Source of the DNA: Thiomicrospira sp. ALE5 | GTDB lineage: Bacteria; Pseudomonadota; Gammaproteobacteria; Thiomicrospirales; Thiomicrospiraceae | Direction of reading: 5' to 3' | NCBI RefSeq assembly: GCF_900112445.1 | Contig: NZ_FOYY01000003.1 | Span: 1,251,960 to 1,315,959, forward strand | Length of the DNA: 64,000 bases | Part shown: positions 33,009 through 41,473 of the stretch, piece by piece | Layout of the letters: every line of letters starts with the position of its first letter | Numbering within the stretch: position 1 is the first letter of the stretch | Notes under the pieces: model-generated | What the model was told of the DNA's origin: nothing | Database searches by the model: none | What the model saw: only the letters and a program-made list of their open reading frames with translations | Program-made: the position numbers and the translations under genes

Positions 33009-33284
33009 TTAATTGGCGTAAATGCCGGCCCAATGAACCGTGTGCGTGGTTGCGCAACCTTGGCCTTTTGAGCAGGTGTCGCGCGACGGACAGACTCGAC
33101 AGAGTTGTTGAACACAAGTTTCTAAGCAGAGGCGTTGCACCTGATCACGACTTGCGACGTCTAGACAATCCACATCAGCGGCACACAACACACCCAGCCG
33201 AAATAGTTCGGCCAATTTTGCTTCGGAGAGGGCAAGGTGAATCTGCGGTGTATGAGTTGACTGCTTCTGGGTTGGCTGTGTCAT
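33009..33284 (-). CDS. Cysteine-rich small protein downstream of hemP (91 aa)
   Basis: I do not recognise the family. It has eight Cys in the stretch from about residue 35 to 78, spaced as CxxxxxC, CxxxC, CxxC and C with CRVCPSRDTC at its centre, plus a His-containing tail (TTHTVHW). There is no signal peptide, so it is probably cytoplasmic. It begins nine bases after hemP and precedes the TonB receptor gene, so it is likely part of an iron or haem uptake operon. Metal, Fe-S or haem binding is possible but unproven. Confidence 0.65.
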   Translation of the reverse strand: MTQPTQKQSTHTPQIHLALSEAKLAELFRLGVLCAADVDCLDVASRDQVQRLCLETCVQQLCRVCPSRDTCSKGQGCATTHTVHWAGIYAN

Positions 33285-33293
33285 GGCTAGTCC

Positions 33294-33449
33294 CTACTTG
33301 GTTAAGATCAGTTTGTTTTCTTTGGTTAAACGCAACACATATTGATGCAGGCCATGCTGAATGGTAATCAGCTTTTGGCCGGCTAATAACGCCTGACTAT
33401 CAATACTGCGTATAGGTTGTTCAGCTTTATTGTGTGGCAAGGTATTCAC
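33294..33449 (-). CDS. hemP: Haem uptake protein HemP
   Basis: A 51-codon frame starting at GTG (33449) that encodes a protein ending QYVLRLTKENKLILTK. This ending, with a core IDSQALLAGQKLITIQHG, is the HemP/HmuP pattern; these small proteins accompany haem receptors and in some bacteria act as activators of haem uptake genes. The stop is ten bases before the Cys-rich gene start. The start codon is non-ATG with only a weak GGAT ribosome site, so the exact start may differ. Confidence 0.75.
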   Translation of the reverse strand: MNTLPHNKAEQPIRSIDSQALLAGQKLITIQHGLHQYVLRLTKENKLILTK

Positions 33450-33480
33450 AGGTTAATCCAATATCAAGCAATTAATAAAA

Positions 33481-33495
33481 TGTAAATAATAATAA
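33481..33495. promoter_or_regulatory. Candidate Fur box upstream of hemP
   Basis: TGTAAATAATAATAA matches 10 of 14 fixed positions of the Fur 7-1-7 consensus and closely resembles the site at 30082-30096 (shared TGYAAATAATWATWA). It lies 32 bases upstream of the hemP GTG. The local sequence is AT-rich, which weakens the case. Confidence 0.35.
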
Positions 33496-33628
33496 ATCTC
33501 AGTTTTGTTACACTATGTTAATGAATCATTTTTACTATGTCAAATAAAAATTAATGCTATTTGAAACAAAAACCTATTACCACAAAATTTTTAGGGTAAT
33601 AAGTTTTAAGAAAGGATAGAGGATTTGA

Positions 33629-34810
33629 TTAATACTGCGCAGAATAAGGGAGTTGCGCTAAGGCCTGTTTGTAAATTAGCGCAGCTTGCGTGTCTTCACC
33701 CTCTGCCTCATAGCAGTGTGCAAGAGCGTGATAAGTCTCGAGTTCTGGCTGCAAGGCAAGACTTTGATTCAAGAAATGATGTGCCTGTCCCCAAAGCTGA
33801 CTTTGGCAGGCCAAACGTCCAAGTGTTAGTAACAGCACGGCACTTTCAGGATGGTTAGCCAACCAACCCTGCGCACGTTTAAATCGGTCAAAGGCGGGGC
33901 CAAACTCAATGCGTCCATACCAATAGACCAGCGACTCATCCCATTGTTTTTTTAAGGCTTTTTCAATTAAGCCTGCTAAGTCATGTTGCTGACGAAAATC
34001 CAGTGATTTTTTGACATATTCTGTTAGTACCACAGGCTGAAGCTGCGTACGCTTGGCTAAGCTTGTCCAGAGCTGATCCAGCTGTTCGTAAGTATCGGCT
34101 TGTTGAATTTGTAATAACAACAATCCCTGCTCAGCCGCATACATCTGTTGCCGCGATAAACCGGCATATTTTTTATACAGCGGCCAATACTTAAGCATCA
34201 AGCCTACACGTTGGTGCGTTGCCAGCAACTGCCAATAGTCCTGTAACACTACCGGATGCTTGGGGTGCAAGCGCTGTAGTTCTGCCAATATGACCAATGC
34301 AGTTTCTGGCTGTTGTGACGCAAGCAACCGAGCTTCCACCAAACCTATGGTGATGTCTTCATCTGGGTATCGTTGGCGCGCCTGCTGCAAATACTGGTCA
34401 CGACGGGCTGTTGCTTGCTGTGCGTCCGCCATTTTAGCGGCCGCTAAATAATGCATCACGCCATTATCAGATAGCTTGGCCGTGGCTATTAGTTGTTTTT
34501 CAGCTTGTGCCCAGTCTGCCAACTCCTGGGCGACTAGACCTTTTGATAGACTAGATTGAGCCTGTTGATAGCGTTTTAGTTGCCGCCGTTTGTGCCAAAC
34601 TGTTGGCAAGTTCCAGATACCGACCCAAAGACGTACCAGCCAGTAAAACAGAACGAGCCCTATAACAAATAGCGCCAAAATCAACCCTAGGCTTGTGGTC
34701 AACTCCCATTGTTCCCACCGCAATACCACTTCGCCTAAATTGAGTACGGCCAAACTTGCCAATGCAATACCAACGATAAAAAACACACCCCAGGAAATCA
34801 ACAATTTCAT
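33629..34810 (-). CDS. hemY: HemY-like TPR membrane protein
   Basis: A 393-residue inner-membrane protein with two N-terminal helices (about residues 3-25 and 40-62) followed by the HemY_N pattern and TPR-like helices (for example LETYHALAHCYEAEGEDTQAA). In gammaproteobacteria it is encoded after hemX and linked to late haem synthesis by position; its biochemical role is not established (it differs from the HemY oxidase of Bacillus). It overlaps hemX by four bases. Confidence 0.88.
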   Translation of the reverse strand: MKLLISWGVFFIVGIALASLAVLNLGEVVLRWEQWELTTSLGLILALFVIGLVLFYWLVRLWVGIWNLPTVWHKRRQLKRYQQAQSSLSKGLVAQELADWAQAEKQLIATAKLSDNGVMHYLAAAKMADAQQATARRDQYLQQARQRYPDEDITIGLVEARLLASQQPETALVILAELQRLHPKHPVVLQDYWQLLATHQRVGLMLKYWPLYKKYAGLSRQQMYAAEQGLLLLQIQQADTYEQLDQLWTSLAKRTQLQPVVLTEYVKKSLDFRQQHDLAGLIEKALKKQWDESLVYWYGRIEFGPAFDRFKRAQGWLANHPESAVLLLTLGRLACQSQLWGQAHHFLNQSLALQPELETYHALAHCYEAEGEDTQAALIYKQALAQLPYSAQY

Positions 34811-35796
34811 GGTGTCACTCCCTGTTCATCAGAAGCATTTTCGTCCTTATCCTGCTCGATTTTTTTAAGTGTAAATAGGCTATTAAAACGGCTTAACAAG
34901 CCTTCAAAGGTTGGCGTAAGTTCGGTCACAATGTCTTCAACCTCAGGCGCTAATTTTGCTAACCAATCGGCCTGCCATTGCGCTTGTTCGTTAGCCAGTT
35001 CAGCTAGGCGCTGTTGAAACGTCTCTAGCTGCTCAGCTAACTCGGCTTGGCCAGCCTGCCACTGTGGATCATTAGTTAATTTTTGCAGGCCGCTTAACGC
35101 CTGATCCGCTTGACGTTGTACATTTTGAATCTCAGCACGCAACTGGTCTAGTCCCTGGTCTAGTTGCTGTTGTGCTTCCGCTAACTCATTATTGAGATGA
35201 CCCAAAGCTGCTTGCATCTCCGCTTGAACTGCTTCGGTTTCTGGTGGAACTGGGGCTGCTGGCGCTTGATTATTAAGCGAACTGTCTGGTAAGGCATGCG
35301 ATAAATGATCAGTTTGTTCACTCAGTTTTGCCAGTTGCGTTGCATGTTCACTGAGCAATGCTTGCATTTCTGTCAACTGCCCTTCTAAGGTTTCATAGTC
35401 ACGTAAAAACGAACGTGCGCCTCCTTGGAAAGATTGCTGCCAATTTTCTAGCACCGTTATTTTTTGTTGCTGATAAGCAATTTTTTGCAGCAACGGTGCC
35501 ATTTGCTGCTCAAGTTGCTGTTCCACAAGCGCATCTGCAGCCAATCCCGCGTGCGCCATTTCATAAAGCGCAGCCGTACGCTGCTCTAATGCAACCCAAC
35601 TAGTCGCACCTAATAAAACGCCAATCATAGCCAGCATGGCTAACCAAGGCTGCTTGGTATTGCGTAACAAGGCTTTAGCCTTTGTTTGGCGACGCGCAGA
35701 CTCTTTGGATTTGCTGGTATCAGCAGCCGAATCCGTTTCTACAAATTCACCCTTAACCACATGGTGCTCTGCTTTCGGTGTAATCGGTTCATTCAT
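34807..35796 (-). CDS. hemX: HemX-like membrane protein
   Basis: A 329-residue protein with one membrane helix (about residues 51-70, AMLAMIGVLLGATSW) and a long Gln/Glu/Leu-rich coiled coil (about residues 95-300). This layout and the hemC-hemD-hemX-hemY order identify gammaproteobacterial HemX. It is not a proven uroporphyrinogen methyltransferase, as once annotated. Confidence 0.85.
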   Translation of the reverse strand: MNEPITPKAEHHVVKGEFVETDSAADTSKSKESARRQTKAKALLRNTKQPWLAMLAMIGVLLGATSWVALEQRTAALYEMAHAGLAADALVEQQLEQQMAPLLQKIAYQQQKITVLENWQQSFQGGARSFLRDYETLEGQLTEMQALLSEHATQLAKLSEQTDHLSHALPDSSLNNQAPAAPVPPETEAVQAEMQAALGHLNNELAEAQQQLDQGLDQLRAEIQNVQRQADQALSGLQKLTNDPQWQAGQAELAEQLETFQQRLAELANEQAQWQADWLAKLAPEVEDIVTELTPTFEGLLSRFNSLFTLKKIEQDKDENASDEQGVTP

Positions 35797-35799
35797 TGC

Positions 35800-36618
35800 T
35801 TATTTCTCCTGGTCAAACCTGGCATCGACCAATTGTGCTAGTGTATTAAGAATACTTGATTGTGATGCATTTTCACAAATTAGCTGTTGTCCTTGAAAAC
35901 CCAGCGCTTGCAGACAATCACTTATGCTAGGTGTTAATGCAATCACACCCATATTTCGCGGCAGGCTCTGAGCCTGCATACACCAGGCCTGGTAATGTTG
36001 CCACCATATCTGGGCATTTTCTTGGCTTGTTAACAGCGCCCAGGGTGAAATAGGACGTGAATCTGTTGTGCTAAGCCCCAAAGGGCTTAACCAGTTTTGC
36101 CAAGATTTATAATTTAAAGGCAAGGCTTCACGACGATAGACCGGACAAAAATGAACTTCAGCTCCCTGCAAAATCAACTGTTCCGCCAACCAATCACGCC
36201 CAACTTCACCCCTTACAATCACGACTCGCTTACCCGCTACCTGATTAAAAATAGGTAAAGCCAGCATCCCCTCACTATCAAAACGTTCCGGCATGGGTTG
36301 CAACCCCGCCCACCCTAGGTCAGCCAGTGCTTGCCATGTGGCTTTACCTACGGCTACCAACGCGACACCTTCTCTAGGCGGGGCGGGTAGCTTATATTGT
36401 TGCAAGGCTTGGTTAAAAAATGCCACCGCATTGGCACTCACAAACACCCAAATATCCGCATCTAAACAGCTCGATGGCAAGTTGGTGTCCCGATTAAAAG
36501 ACCGAGAAACCAATTTTTGTAATGGTGCCTCAACCACCCGCACTTGCGATGACCAGGCCTGCTTAATTGCTTGTGTCAATACCTGAGGATGTGGACGGGT
36601 ATTGAGTAAAGAAATCAT
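35800..36618 (-). CDS. hemD: Uroporphyrinogen-III synthase
   Basis: Cyclises and inverts ring D of hydroxymethylbilane to give uroporphyrinogen III. HemD sequences are poorly conserved, so the call leans on the hemC-hemD-hemX order plus the two-domain pattern: N-terminal LLNTRPHPQ, then VFVSANAVAFF, VGKATWQAL and VIVRGEVGRDWLAEQL. I use the ATG at 36618 (272 residues); a TTG four codons upstream is the alternative. Two CAGGCCTG copies lie in it. Confidence 0.9.
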   Translation of the reverse strand: MISLLNTRPHPQVLTQAIKQAWSSQVRVVEAPLQKLVSRSFNRDTNLPSSCLDADIWVFVSANAVAFFNQALQQYKLPAPPREGVALVAVGKATWQALADLGWAGLQPMPERFDSEGMLALPIFNQVAGKRVVIVRGEVGRDWLAEQLILQGAEVHFCPVYRREALPLNYKSWQNWLSPLGLSTTDSRPISPWALLTSQENAQIWWQHYQAWCMQAQSLPRNMGVIALTPSISDCLQALGFQGQQLICENASQSSILNTLAQLVDARFDQEK

Positions 36619-36644
36619 CGTATCTGCCAAGATTTAAAGCGAAC

Positions 36645-37574
36645 TTATTCAGGTTGATACAATTTGGCTAAAATCTCTTTAGCACCTGCATCTAACAAGG
36701 CTTGACCAATTAATCGACCCAAGCCCTCTGCCTGCGAAGCCGGCGCACGTCCTTCCATCTTGATCATTCTGGAACCATCCGGTTCAGCGACCAAACCCCG
36801 CAACCAAACTTGGTCATTCTCAAGCAAGGCAAAACCACCAATGGGGACCTGACAACCACCATCTAAACATCGGTTCATCGCGCGCTCGGCCTTGACGACT
36901 ATTTCTGTAGCTGGATCATTTAACACCGCAATTAAATCCTGTGTTTCAGTGTCACCAGCAAGGGTTTCAATACCGAGTGCACCCTGAGCGACAGCAGGTA
37001 AAATCTGTTCAGGTTGCATCTTACAACGAATGCGCTCATTAAGCTCTAAGCGTTCCAGTCCAGAGGTAGCCAACACAATGGCATCATATTCGCCAGCATC
37101 TAATTTACCCAAACGGGTGCCGACATTACCACGCAAAAAGCGAATGTCTAAATCCGGACGCAAGGCTTGAAACTGTGCCTGGCGTCGCAAACTCGACGTG
37201 CCTAAAATAGCGCCCTGTGGCAGCTCATCTAAACTGGCATACTTATTGGAAACAAACGCATCGGATGGATCATGCCGCGCCATAATCACACTCAAATCAA
37301 ACCCATCAGGCAATACCATCGGTACATCTTTCATCGAATGTACCGCCAAATCAGCATAACCAGCTAACATTTGCTCTTCTAGCTCTTTGGTAAATAAGCC
37401 TTTACCACCCACTTTCGCTAATGGCACATCTAAAATCTTATCACCGCGCGTACTCATTGGCACTAGCGTCACCGTTAAACCAGGGTGCGCTTTTTCTAAT
37501 TCCGCTTTTACAAATTCGGCTTGCCATAAAGCGAGGGGACTTTTTCGGGTAGCAATACGCAACTGATCTTTCAT
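36645..37574 (-). CDS. hemC: Porphobilinogen deaminase (hydroxymethylbilane synthase)
   Basis: Condenses four porphobilinogens into hydroxymethylbilane. The 309-residue protein shows [33 protein letters not shown] and, around the dipyrromethane cofactor Cys, [15 protein letters not shown]. It leads the hemCDXY operon. Confidence 0.96.
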   Translation of the reverse strand: MKDQLRIATRKSPLALWQAEFVKAELEKAHPGLTVTLVPMSTRGDKILDVPLAKVGGKGLFTKELEEQMLAGYADLAVHSMKDVPMVLPDGFDLSVIMARHDPSDAFVSNKYASLDELPQGAILGTSSLRRQAQFQALRPDLDIRFLRGNVGTRLGKLDAGEYDAIVLATSGLERLELNERIRCKMQPEQILPAVAQGALGIETLAGDTETQDLIAVLNDPATEIVVKAERAMNRCLDGGCQVPIGGFALLENDQVWLRGLVAEPDGSRMIKMEGRAPASQAEGLGRLIGQALLDAGAKEILAKLYQPE

Positions 37575-37669
37575 GAACTATCCTTTTGTTTATTCGTACC
37601 ATACATTTTACTCAAATAGTGCGCGCAAATTTCGTTAAAATAAAAACACAATAATAGGAGGACAAGAAC

Positions 37670-38191
37670 ATGTTTAAAAAATTAGTTGCTATGGCCTTAG
37701 CACTGGGGTTGTTAGCGGGTTGCAGCCAAAAAACGGAAGCCAGTCAATTAGTCGAAATGAATAACTTTCATTTTGTGGCACAGCAAGCACGTGCTAAAAA
37801 CATTCCGATCATGATTATGTTTACGGCTTACCATTGCGAATTCTGCAGCCAAGTAGATGCGGCGGTACTTTCACCGATGGTTCGCGGCGGCATGTATGAT
37901 GGACACGCAATGTATATGCGCAAAGTCAGTACTGACCACAGCCGCGATATTGTGTTCTCCCCAGAGGAACGCCTATCTAAATTTGATTTTGCTCGCATGT
38001 ACCGCGCTGATATCACGCCCACAGTGATATTTGTTGATTGGCGCGGGCTGCCTGTTGCAGAACCCCTTGTTGGCAGTAAAGATGTGCAACTTTATGCTGC
38101 CATGATTCATCAGCGCTTAAATGTCGCCTATGAACGAATGGGCAATCCCATGCGCCTACCTGCAAATCCAGAAGACATGCGCCGTCCCTAA
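37670..38191 (+). CDS. Thioredoxin-like lipoprotein
   Basis: A 173-residue lipoprotein: lipobox LLAGC (Cys18), then a thioredoxin-like fold with a CEFC active-site motif (Cys56, Cys59) and the cis-Pro loop DITPTVIFVDWRG. It probably works on disulfides in the periplasm, attached to a membrane; SoxW-like reductases have a comparable layout. AGGAGG lies before the ATG. It is transcribed divergently from hemC and is followed by argH. Confidence 0.85.
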   Translation: MFKKLVAMALALGLLAGCSQKTEASQLVEMNNFHFVAQQARAKNIPIMIMFTAYHCEFCSQVDAAVLSPMVRGGMYDGHAMYMRKVSTDHSRDIVFSPEERLSKFDFARMYRADITPTVIFVDWRGLPVAEPLVGSKDVQLYAAMIHQRLNVAYERMGNPMRLPANPEDMRRP

Positions 38192-38213
38192 TTCAAACTA
38201 ACATTGAGAAGTT

Positions 38214-39608
38214 ATGAGCCACAACATCAATCAAGAAAAATTATCGAGCGGTCGCTTTACTGAGGCGACCGATGCATTCGTAGAAGAGTTTACGGCCTCC
38301 ATCCAATTTGACCAACGCATGTATCGCCAAGACATACAGGGTTCAATCGCACATGCCAGAATGCTATACAAAATTGGCGTCCTCGATTCAAAAGAGGAAG
38401 ATGCCATTATTAAAGGCCTTGAACATATTTTGAGTGAAATCGAAAACGATCAAATGCATTGGTCGATTAAGCAAGAAGATATTCACATGAATATCGAATC
38501 GCGCTTAACCCAAATGATTGGCGTGACCGGAAAAAAACTGCATACCGGGCGCTCGCGTAATGATCAGGTCGCCACCGATATTCGGTTATATGTGCGTGAC
38601 CAGATTGATCTAATTCAACAGGATCTGCGTCGTTTACAAGCCGGTTTAGTTGAGTTAGCTGAACGCGAGGCTGATACCATTATGCCCGGCTTTACCCACC
38701 TGCAAACGGCTCAACCCGTCACCTTTGGTCATCACATGCTAGCTTGGTATGAAATGCTGGTACGTGACGAAGAACGCTTGCTCGATTGTCGCAAACGAGT
38801 AAACAGCTTGCCATTGGGTTCCGCTGCGCTAGCTGGCACCACCTACCCCATCGATCGTGAATATACCGCAGCGTTACTCGGTTTTGATCGCGTATGTCAA
38901 AATTCGTTGGATGGCGTGTCTGACCGTGATTTTGCTATTGAGTTTACAAGCTGGGCCGGCATCTTTATGATGCATTTAACCCGCTTTTCTGAAGAACTTA
39001 TTCTTTGGTCATCGGCACAGTTTCAGTTTATTGATTTACCGGATCGTTTTTGCACCGGTTCGTCAATTATGCCGCAAAAGAAAAACCCCGACGTACCTGA
39101 GCTAGTGCGGGGCAAATCCGGTCGCGTCTATGGCCACCTGGTCAGCTTATTAACCCTAATGAAATCTCAACCTTTGGCGTATAACAAAGACAACCAAGAA
39201 GACAAGGAGCCCTTGTTCGACACAATCGACACGGTTCGGGGGTGTTTACGCGCATTTGGTGACATGATGCCGGCATTAGAGGTCAAGCATGACAACACCT
39301 ATACTGCCGCGCGTAATGGTTTTGCTACCGCAACGGATTTGGCCGATTATCTGGTATGTAAAGGCCTTGCCTTCCGTGATGCGCATGAAGCGGTTGGCCT
39401 AGCGGTTGCTCACGGCGTTAAAACCAATCAAGACTTAGCAGATATGTCTTTGGCAACATTACAAGGCTTTTGTGAAGTCATTGAACAGGATGTATACGAC
39501 GTATTAACCTTGGAAGGTTCGGTTAACGCTCGTAACCATTTAGGTGGTACGGCGCCGGCACAAGTACGGTACCAAGTATCCCAAGCCAGAGCACGTTTAG
39601 CGTCTTAA
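38214..39608 (+). CDS. argH: Argininosuccinate lyase
   Basis: Last step of arginine synthesis, splitting argininosuccinate into arginine and fumarate. The 464-residue protein contains [13 protein letters not shown] and the fumarase/lyase signature [16 protein letters not shown]. No other arg genes are close. Confidence 0.97.
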   Translation: MSHNINQEKLSSGRFTEATDAFVEEFTASIQFDQRMYRQDIQGSIAHARMLYKIGVLDSKEEDAIIKGLEHILSEIENDQMHWSIKQEDIHMNIESRLTQMIGVTGKKLHTGRSRNDQVATDIRLYVRDQIDLIQQDLRRLQAGLVELAEREADTIMPGFTHLQTAQPVTFGHHMLAWYEMLVRDEERLLDCRKRVNSLPLGSAALAGTTYPIDREYTAALLGFDRVCQNSLDGVSDRDFAIEFTSWAGIFMMHLTRFSEELILWSSAQFQFIDLPDRFCTGSSIMPQKKNPDVPELVRGKSGRVYGHLVSLLTLMKSQPLAYNKDNQEDKEPLFDTIDTVRGCLRAFGDMMPALEVKHDNTYTAARNGFATATDLADYLVCKGLAFRDAHEAVGLAVAHGVKTNQDLADMSLATLQGFCEVIEQDVYDVLTLEGSVNARNHLGGTAPAQVRYQVSQARARLAS

Positions 39609-39635
39609 TTAAAAATTACTGAAATTTAAGCCTAA

Positions 39636-39670
39636 CCCCCGACGTTTTAAAAACCTTAAAACGTCGGGGG
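39636..39670. other. Perfect 15-bp hairpin between argH and the Na/Pi symporter gene
   Basis: CCCCCGACGTTTTAA (39636-39650) and TTAAAACGTCGGGGG (39656-39670) pair perfectly around a 5-base loop. The right arm contains the last codons and TAA stop of the leftward symporter gene. There is no U-tract on either strand, so it is not a standard Rho-independent terminator. It may protect the 3' end of one or both converging transcripts or act together with Rho. Confidence 0.7.
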
Positions 39671-41473
39671 TACCGCATCCAGTTCACTTTGATTATCTGC
39701 TTTAGCAGATGTTTTTTGGGCTTCATTAAATAGCTGCATCGCCAATAACAAATGATTAGCGAGTCCGCGCCAATACATCTCATCATTCATAATAGATGTT
39801 GCAATATAAGCACTCAACGCTCTTTGACGAATATCTTGATCTAGCCCCGCTTGCACTTGACGACTGGTGTCATCAATTTGCTGTTGCCAATGACTAAAAA
39901 ACGCCGCCATTTGATCACTAGGTAGCGGCTTATCAGCCTGCATGTGTCGGCGCAAAGCACGCAAGAGTTTGGCTAGGGCAATACGCATCATGTCATATTT
40001 TTGGCGCACCGCTGCCTGATCACTGACGCCATAACGCACTAAGTTTTTATGCATGTGCTTAATGGCTTTCACTGCTTGTACCGAATTTAAACTAGCACGA
40101 CGCAACTGATAAAGGTTCTCGGTCACTGATTCCGGTAAACCTTGCTGTTGTGCTTGACCAATAAATTCGACAATCGCATTATGCAGGTTTTTAACTTTTT
40201 GCTCATAATCGCCATCCAAATCTAACGGCATAAAGCGACGGGTATTTTGCACCGCTGTCGTTAAGGATTCCTCTGATTCAATGACCGAACGGCGCAAGCC
40301 AATCCCTTGTGCAATCAAGCCATAACTATTATCAAATAAATGCCCCACTTCAAGCGCCACCGCTTGGCGTGCGGTATCACCACTACTTATAGCAGAAGCA
40401 AGTACGAAGCGTGGCTGTTCGCGGGCTACCTGCTTTTCACTGACCCAACACGTTAATCCATCGGCTAAATTTGGCACAAAAGGCCATAGCAACAGCACGC
40501 CGGTTAAATTAAACAGCGTGTGAAACAACGCCAGTTTTAATAAATAATTATCTGGAGCAATACCCAGCAGGCCTGCTAATCCATCCACCAACCAAACAAA
40601 GACATTAATGAACACAATCGCAATAAGTGCGGTGCCAATATTAAAAACAACGTGAGACCAAGCCAAACGTTTACCCCAGGCATTGGCCGCCATCGCCCCA
40701 ATCACAATAGTAATCGTACTGCCTAAATTGGCACCTATCGCCAGAGCCAAGGCATTTTCATAGCTCACTTGACCGGTGGCCAGCGCTGAAATAATGATCA
40801 ATAAACTGGCATGACTCGATTGCATAATGGTGGTGATAATCATGCCAATCAGCGTAAACACCAACACACCTAACAAGCCGGTCATCGCATAGGCACTGAG
40901 ATCAAAGGTACCTTGCAGGCTTTCAAAGCCGAGCTTCATGTAATGAATGCCTAAAAATAAAAAGGCAATCCCTAATAAAATTGCCCCTAAGCCGCGCAGT
41001 TTTTGACCTTTTTGTAATTGCAGCAGCACGCCAATCACTAATAAAGGCAGTGCATAGGCCGCAATATCAACTTTGAGTCCAAACCCCGCCATCAACCAGG
41101 CACCCGTAGTGGTGCCTAAGTTCGCACCCATAATAATACCGATGCCAGCGGCCAAGGTAATCATTTGCGCACTCACAAACGACACAGTAATCAAGGACAC
41201 TAGACTGCTCGATTGCATTAGCGTGGTACTTGCCAAACCAAACGCCACACTTTGCGATTGACGCGCGGTCGATACCTTTAAAATCCGCTCTAAAATGCCA
41301 CCGCTTAACGCCTTAAAACCATTTTCTAATAGCGTCATTCCAAATAAAAACAGCGCGACGCCCGCTGCGACTTGGGTAAAGTCCTGGCTCCATATCATTA
41401 AGCTAAACAAGCTCAAAATAAGCGTAATCAGCAAAATTTGTTGAATTGATAGCCTGGTCATTATTCCACTCAT
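39656..41473 (-). CDS. Na/Pi cotransporter family protein with PhoU-like C-terminus
   Basis: A 605-residue protein: about nine membrane helices to residue 330, with the duplicated Na/Pi motifs (MQSSSLVSLITVS and MQSSHASLLIIIS; GANLGTTTGAW and GANLGSTITIV), then a cytoplasmic helical region resembling PhoU. This layout matches YjbB/NptA-type phosphate transporters. Its start overlaps the aas stop (ATGA), so it is likely co-transcribed with lplT-aas. Confidence 0.9.
   Translation of the reverse strand: MSGIMTRLSIQQILLITLILSLFSLMIWSQDFTQVAAGVALFLFGMTLLENGFKALSGGILERILKVSTARQSQSVAFGLASTTLMQSSSLVSLITVSFVSAQMITLAAGIGIIMGANLGTTTGAWLMAGFGLKVDIAAYALPLLVIGVLLQLQKGQKLRGLGAILLGIAFLFLGIHYMKLGFESLQGTFDLSAYAMTGLLGVLVFTLIGMIITTIMQSSHASLLIIISALATGQVSYENALALAIGANLGSTITIVIGAMAANAWGKRLAWSHVVFNIGTALIAIVFINVFVWLVDGLAGLLGIAPDNYLLKLALFHTLFNLTGVLLLWPFVPNLADGLTCWVSEKQVAREQPRFVLASAISSGDTARQAVALEVGHLFDNSYGLIAQGIGLRRSVIESEESLTTAVQNTRRFMPLDLDGDYEQKVKNLHNAIVEFIGQAQQQGLPESVTENLYQLRRASLNSVQAVKAIKHMHKNLVRYGVSDQAAVRQKYDMMRIALAKLLRALRRHMQADKPLPSDQMAAFFSHWQQQIDDTSRQVQAGLDQDIRQRALSAYIATSIMNDEMYWRGLANHLLLAMQLFNEAQKTSAKADNQSELDAVPPTF

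Noticed and set aside
32954-33367. Rightward frame of 137 codons over the Cys-rich gene and hemP
   Set aside because: It overlies two leftward genes with better support and has low-quality composition and no ribosome site.
33660-33668. Further CAGGCCTG copy at TAAGGCCTGT
   Set aside because: It has AAGGCCTG, one base off the exact palindrome, so it was not counted.
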